This document shows positions 52,848 to 56,055 of a stretch of DNA of 56,055 nt, in pieces. A program made the position numbers and the translations under genes. Source of the stretch: Candidatus Hodarchaeota archaeon (GTDB lineage Archaea > Asgardarchaeota > Heimdallarchaeia > Hodarchaeales > Hodarchaeaceae). The stretch covers positions 1-56,055 of the forward strand of contig JAEOSR010000158.1 in the NCBI GenBank assembly GCA_016840285.1, given 5' to 3'. The notes below the pieces were generated by a model, which was given only the letters and a program-made list of their open reading frames with translations, made no database searches and was not told the DNA's origin. The number at the start of each line of letters is the position of its first letter. The stretch's first letter is position 1.

Positions 52848-53742
52848 TGAGGGAATCTCCTAATAGTGAAAGGGCAAATGATAGTAAAAAAATCATTAAT
52901 CCTGGAAAGAAAATTAACCATGGAAAATTTCGTACTTTAGAAAGAGCACGAGCATCTTGCACGTCATAACCCCAATCAGCTGCGGGAGGTTGGATACCAA
53001 GCCCCAAGAATGCTAAGCCAGCATTAGTTAGTATCGCTTCCGTCATATTAAATGGAATTATAGCTATTGAGGCTGCTAACACATTCGGGGTGACATGTCT
53101 GAGCAATATTGTTAATGTCCCAGCACCCATGGATTTCGCGGCCTGAATATAGGTTTCATTCTTGACTTGCATGACTTGTGATCTAACAACTCGAAAGTAA
53201 CTAGGAATGTAAACAACCGCGGTAGAAAAAGCTACTGCAGCAATTATTTTAAAATTTCCGAAGATTGATAAGTAGATGGCTAATGTAATTGCTAATAATA
53301 ATGAAGGAAAGGAATAGATTGCATCAGCAAGCATCGTTAAAAATCGATCTATCTTTCCTCCAAAATATCCAGAAAGGATCCCAATAGGAACCCCAATACT
53401 AATAGAAACAATCGTTGCACTAAGAGCGATAATTAATGCGATACGTGAGCCATGGATGACGCGAGATAGAACATCTTGACCAAGCAAATTTGTCCCGAAC
53501 GGATGTTGGGGAGAAGGAGGGGAATACCGACAGTTAGGGTATTCTGATCCACAATTATTACTCATTTCTGCGTAATGATAAGGAGCAATAAGATCTGCAA
53601 AAATAGCCATAAAAACAATACTCGCGAGAAGCAGCCCTCCAATAGCGAGTGACTTATTTTGTCGTACACCCTCTAGAAAATGTGAGATGGGCCCTTTGAA
53701 ATTAGATTTTGAGGTTTTCTGGGCTTTTGGTATTGTTACCAT
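52801..53742 (-). CDS. Opp/Dpp permease, C subunit
   Basis: A 313-residue permease of normal length. TM1 about 34-52, outer loop with HPFGTNLLGQDVLSR, then five helices; the EAA loop is QAAKSMGAGTLTILLRHVTPNVLA. GGTGAT lies 6 nt before the ATG. Its ordinary size contrasts with the 563-residue C subunit of the first operon. Confidence 0.93.
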   Translation of the reverse strand: MVTIPKAQKTSKSNFKGPISHFLEGVRQNKSLAIGGLLLASIVFMAIFADLIAPYHYAEMSNNCGSEYPNCRYSPPSPQHPFGTNLLGQDVLSRVIHGSRIALIIALSATIVSISIGVPIGILSGYFGGKIDRFLTMLADAIYSFPSLLLAITLAIYLSIFGNFKIIAAVAFSTAVVYIPSYFRVVRSQVMQVKNETYIQAAKSMGAGTLTILLRHVTPNVLAASIAIIPFNMTEAILTNAGLAFLGLGIQPPAADWGYDVQDARALSKVRNFPWLIFFPGLMIFLLSFALSLLGDSLNDKFNPLIRKKFNSK

Positions 53743-53764
53743 TGTTATATCACCATTGAAAAAA

Positions 53765-54781
53765 TTAATATGTAATTCGTGGATCTAGCACAGCGTATAG
53801 AACGTCTCCTATTAAGCTGATGACACTGACAATAATGACAAATATTACTAGTGCGCCTTGGACGGCTGGGAAATCTTTATTTTGAATTGCATGATATAAA
53901 TATCTGCCTAAGCCTGGAATATTAAATGTTGTTTCCGTTAAAATGGCACCAGCTAATAACAAAGCAAATTGCAAACTGATTAACCCAATAGTTGGCACGA
54001 CAGCATTTTTTAAACAATATTTATATTTAACAGTTCGTTCTGGGATTCCTCGTGATCGAGAAAAATGAACATAATCTTGTTCAAGTTGATGGATCATATT
54101 TGTCCTCACTTGTCTGGCGATCACACCTGCTATCAACATACCAAGAGCTACACTTGGCATAATAAGATGGATAATTATATCAAGAGTTAAATCGGGACGT
54201 CCACTTAATAGGGTATCAATAATCCAGATCTCGGTGTAATGAGTAAACTCGTGAGTCCCTCCAGGTTGAATGATATCCAACGCGGGTAATATATCAAGAA
54301 TATATGTGAAGACGATTTGCATGAATATTCCGACCAAGAAAATCGGTATTGAATAAATCCCAATGGTGTACATTCTAATTAAATGATCTTTGAGGCCTTC
54401 TCTATTAGCTCCAGCGATTCCCCCTAATATTATTCCTAGCGGAACCCCAATTAATGTTCCAAAGAATCCTAGCATAACAGTTGGCCCAAAAGCAAGTTGA
54501 ATCTCTTTTGAGACTTCAATATTCGTTTGGTAAGATTGCCCAAAATCTAATGAAAAGGAGTCAATTAGAAAATCAATATATTGTTCGAGCAGTGGCCGAT
54601 CTAGACCTAATCTTTCACTTATTCTCTGAACATATATTTCGGGCATTTGTGGATGCATTACACTTACTGGGTTCGCTCCAGGAAGAACTCGTAAGAGGAT
54701 AAACACAAGCGTTACTAAAACCCAAACCATTGGGACTAGAAGAGCCATTCTTGTTATTACAAACGATCTTAAAGAACTCAT
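53765..54781 (-). CDS. Opp/Dpp permease, B subunit
   Basis: A 338-residue permease beginning MSSLRSFVITRMALLVPMVWVL (TM1 about 10-30); GANPVSVMHPQMP and ERLGLDRPLLEQY are normal for OppB. Coupling motif LEQDYVHFSRSRGIPERTVKYKYCLKNAVVP. It is 22 nt before the C gene and 100 nt after the SBP gene. Confidence 0.93.
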   Translation of the reverse strand: MSSLRSFVITRMALLVPMVWVLVTLVFILLRVLPGANPVSVMHPQMPEIYVQRISERLGLDRPLLEQYIDFLIDSFSLDFGQSYQTNIEVSKEIQLAFGPTVMLGFFGTLIGVPLGIILGGIAGANREGLKDHLIRMYTIGIYSIPIFLVGIFMQIVFTYILDILPALDIIQPGGTHEFTHYTEIWIIDTLLSGRPDLTLDIIIHLIMPSVALGMLIAGVIARQVRTNMIHQLEQDYVHFSRSRGIPERTVKYKYCLKNAVVPTIGLISLQFALLLAGAILTETTFNIPGLGRYLYHAIQNKDFPAVQGALVIFVIIVSVISLIGDVLYAVLDPRITY

Positions 54782-54839
54782 ATCACGTCACTATTTTTAA
54801 TCCTTGAAAGCGTAGATTTGACTGCATTTATCATAACAA

Positions 54840-54865
54840 AATCGAAAAAAAGGAAAAAGGAGTAG
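54840..54865 (-). terminator. T-tract between SBP and permease genes
   Basis: The minus strand has CTCCTTTTTCCTTTTTTTCG about 20-40 nt after the SBP stop. Partial termination here would give more SBP than permease mRNA, a usual ratio in importer operons; readthrough is inferred. Confidence 0.4.
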
Positions 54866-54880
54866 AATGAATAAATTTTT

Positions 54881-56055
54881 CTACTTTTTCTTTTTAAGAC
54901 GCATATAAACTGTTCCTGTGATAAAGATTGCTACTATACCCGATAACAATTCAAACCCTGAAGCAGCACCACCAGCTTTTTCGATGGTATAGAAGTGGAA
55001 GTTCTCCGAAGGTTCTAGCTGTACGCCAGAAACGCCATCTTGAAAAGCAATGAACTGACTAAGCATGGTAAATAGTGGAATTACTGGGGCATCTTTCGCA
55101 AATCCCTTTTGTGCATTAATGGCTGCAGTCTTTCTGTTTCCAGCATTGGTATCGGTTAATATGGTGTCAATATAACCATCCATCACGGTAGAGCTGTAAT
55201 TTGAGTATCGAGTTTCTCCAACAAACGGAGCAATATAGTTGCTATGATCCGCATAATCAAACCACCAACCAAGTAAATAGAAAGGCATTGTTTGGGCAAT
55301 AAAATCACCAACGAATGTTGTCCATTCCGAAGATTTAAGAGACACTGTGAAATATTCTGTGTCCTCAAGTTGTGCCTTTAGTAATTGGGCAACATCTTTC
55401 TCTGTATCTCCATAATGAGTAGGTGTATACCACAGATCTAACGCGTATTTGCTTGTAGTTGAGTAACCAGCAGCTGTCATGTTCCCTTCAACAGAATCTA
55501 GATCAGGACCTTCCATAAACGCATCAACATGACTACTGAATATATCTGGTACCATGCTAAAGAGTTCTTTGTTGAAGTTATCGAAAACTGTTCCAACTAC
55601 TTCAGTACGATTCACCGCTGCTGCAATAGCTAGTCTAACTTCGATAGGATGATTGAAAACATTAAATACTAGATACCTAATACCAGCTGTATCCATTGAA
55701 CGGTAATCCAGATCGTCATTATCCATTATGGCTGTCATTTCTTCGGGGCCAAAAATCCGGTGTGCAACGTCAAGATCCCCAGTCTCAAGCGCAGTTAACA
55801 TTGACGAAGAGTCACTGTAGAATTTAATGATTATTTTATCGCTTTTAGGCGCATCTCCAAAGTAATGGGGATTGGCAGCTAGAATAAGTTCAGTGTCTTT
55901 TGTCCAAGACTCAATCGTATAAGGACCCAATCCAATTGGAATGTTTTCTGGGTCACCACCAATTTCTGTTTCCGATAAAGACAATGTACTAACTGGCCAA
56001 CCAACTGGAAAGGCTAATCTGCTTAAAAAGGTTGCATCAGGTTTATTCAAGTAAA
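54881..56055 (-). CDS. Family 5 (Opp/Dpp) substrate-binding protein, N-terminus outside the window
   Basis: The frame is open to the right edge (the TTG at 56050 is internal), so only the C-terminal two thirds is visible. It has canonical order: GLGPYTIESW, FYSDSSSMLTALETGDLDVA, VRLAIAAAVNRTEVVGTVF, then the C-lobe (ALDLWYTPTHYGDTEKDVAQLLKAQL..., FYLLGWWFDYADHSNYIAPF, RKTAAINAQKGFAKDAPVIPLF). The end ASGFEL, a membrane helix (about 366-383) and LKKKK anchor it like the permuted SBP. It is the first gene of the second B-C-D-F operon. Confidence 0.9.
   Translation of the reverse strand, partial: YLNKPDATFLSRLAFPVGWPVSTLSLSETEIGGDPENIPIGLGPYTIESWTKDTELILAANPHYFGDAPKSDKIIIKFYSDSSSMLTALETGDLDVAHRIFGPEEMTAIMDNDDLDYRSMDTAGIRYLVFNVFNHPIEVRLAIAAAVNRTEVVGTVFDNFNKELFSMVPDIFSSHVDAFMEGPDLDSVEGNMTAAGYSTTSKYALDLWYTPTHYGDTEKDVAQLLKAQLEDTEYFTVSLKSSEWTTFVGDFIAQTMPFYLLGWWFDYADHSNYIAPFVGETRYSNYSSTVMDGYIDTILTDTNAGNRKTAAINAQKGFAKDAPVIPLFTMLSQFIAFQDGVSGVQLEPSENFHFYTIEKAGGAASGFELLSGIVAIFITGTVYMRLKKKK

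Overview
The window is AT-rich chromosomal DNA from an archaeon, most plausibly an Asgard (Promethearchaeota) genome fragment. Supporting signs are secreted proteins with N-terminal signals plus a C-terminal membrane helix and basic tail, a Ste24/M48 protease, an amphi-Trp domain protein, a tungsten-type aldehyde:ferredoxin oxidoreductase, TATA-like promoters, T-tract ends of transcription units, and Shine-Dalgarno motifs before ATG, GTG or TTG starts. There is no rRNA or tRNA gene, so the phylum-level placement is inference.

Layout. 1-2.2 kb: two paralogous right-handed beta-helix (NosD-like) surface proteins flank an amphi-Trp protein. 2.3-8.6 kb: M14 zinc carboxypeptidase, PLP deaminase/desulfhydrase, GNAT acetyltransferase, a PD-(D/E)XK-like protein, and a CcdA/TlpA thiol-redox pair. 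8.8-14.9 kb: a four-gene operon of an Ig-like surface protein, ABC ATPase, FtsX/MacB-type permease and second ABC ATPase. 15-18.1 kb: RDD membrane protein, a ribbon-helix-helix (RHH) regulator translationally coupled to a seven-helix membrane protein, a GDCCVxC zinc protein and a Ste24-like protease. 18.3-24.1 kb: a 1913-residue subtilase-like surface protein that has lost its catalytic residues. 24.3-32.3 kb: cysS, then on the other strand a five-gene amino-acid operon (unknown protein, aminotransferase, homoserine dehydrogenase, AOR, MalY-type C-S lyase). 32.8-43.3 kb: Opp/Dpp importer operon B-C-D-F, small membrane/regulatory genes, a surface protein and a separately transcribed substrate-binding protein (SBP). 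43.7-50.4 kb: a second FtsX-type ABC exporter set (permease plus two ATPases), an FKBP-like membrane protein with a cysteine-rich tail, and an unknown protein. 50.6-56.0 kb: a complete second Opp/Dpp operon reading leftward (SBP cut by the window edge, then B, C, D, F).

The region is dominated by cell-envelope functions: two peptide-type importers, two FtsX/MacB-type transporters, surface-anchored proteins, and proteases that could feed peptides to the importers. The strongest unusual observations are: (1) the giant subtilase-like protein has lost Asp, His, Ser and oxyanion Asn and carries GIFT-like domains, an architecture reminiscent of eukaryotic site-1 protease; (2) the SBP at 41.2-43.3 kb looks circularly permuted relative to the canonical SBP at the right edge; (3) an OppF-type ATPase has a two-helix hydrophobic hairpin inserted in its helical subdomain; (4) an ABC ATPase is fused to an AbrB-like hairpin and a zinc ribbon; (5) a secreted FKBP-like domain is joined through one membrane helix to an eight-cysteine zinc module; (6) one 15-bp palindrome lies both upstream of the RHH/7TM pair and upstream of the first FtsX-type operon, suggesting a small regulon.
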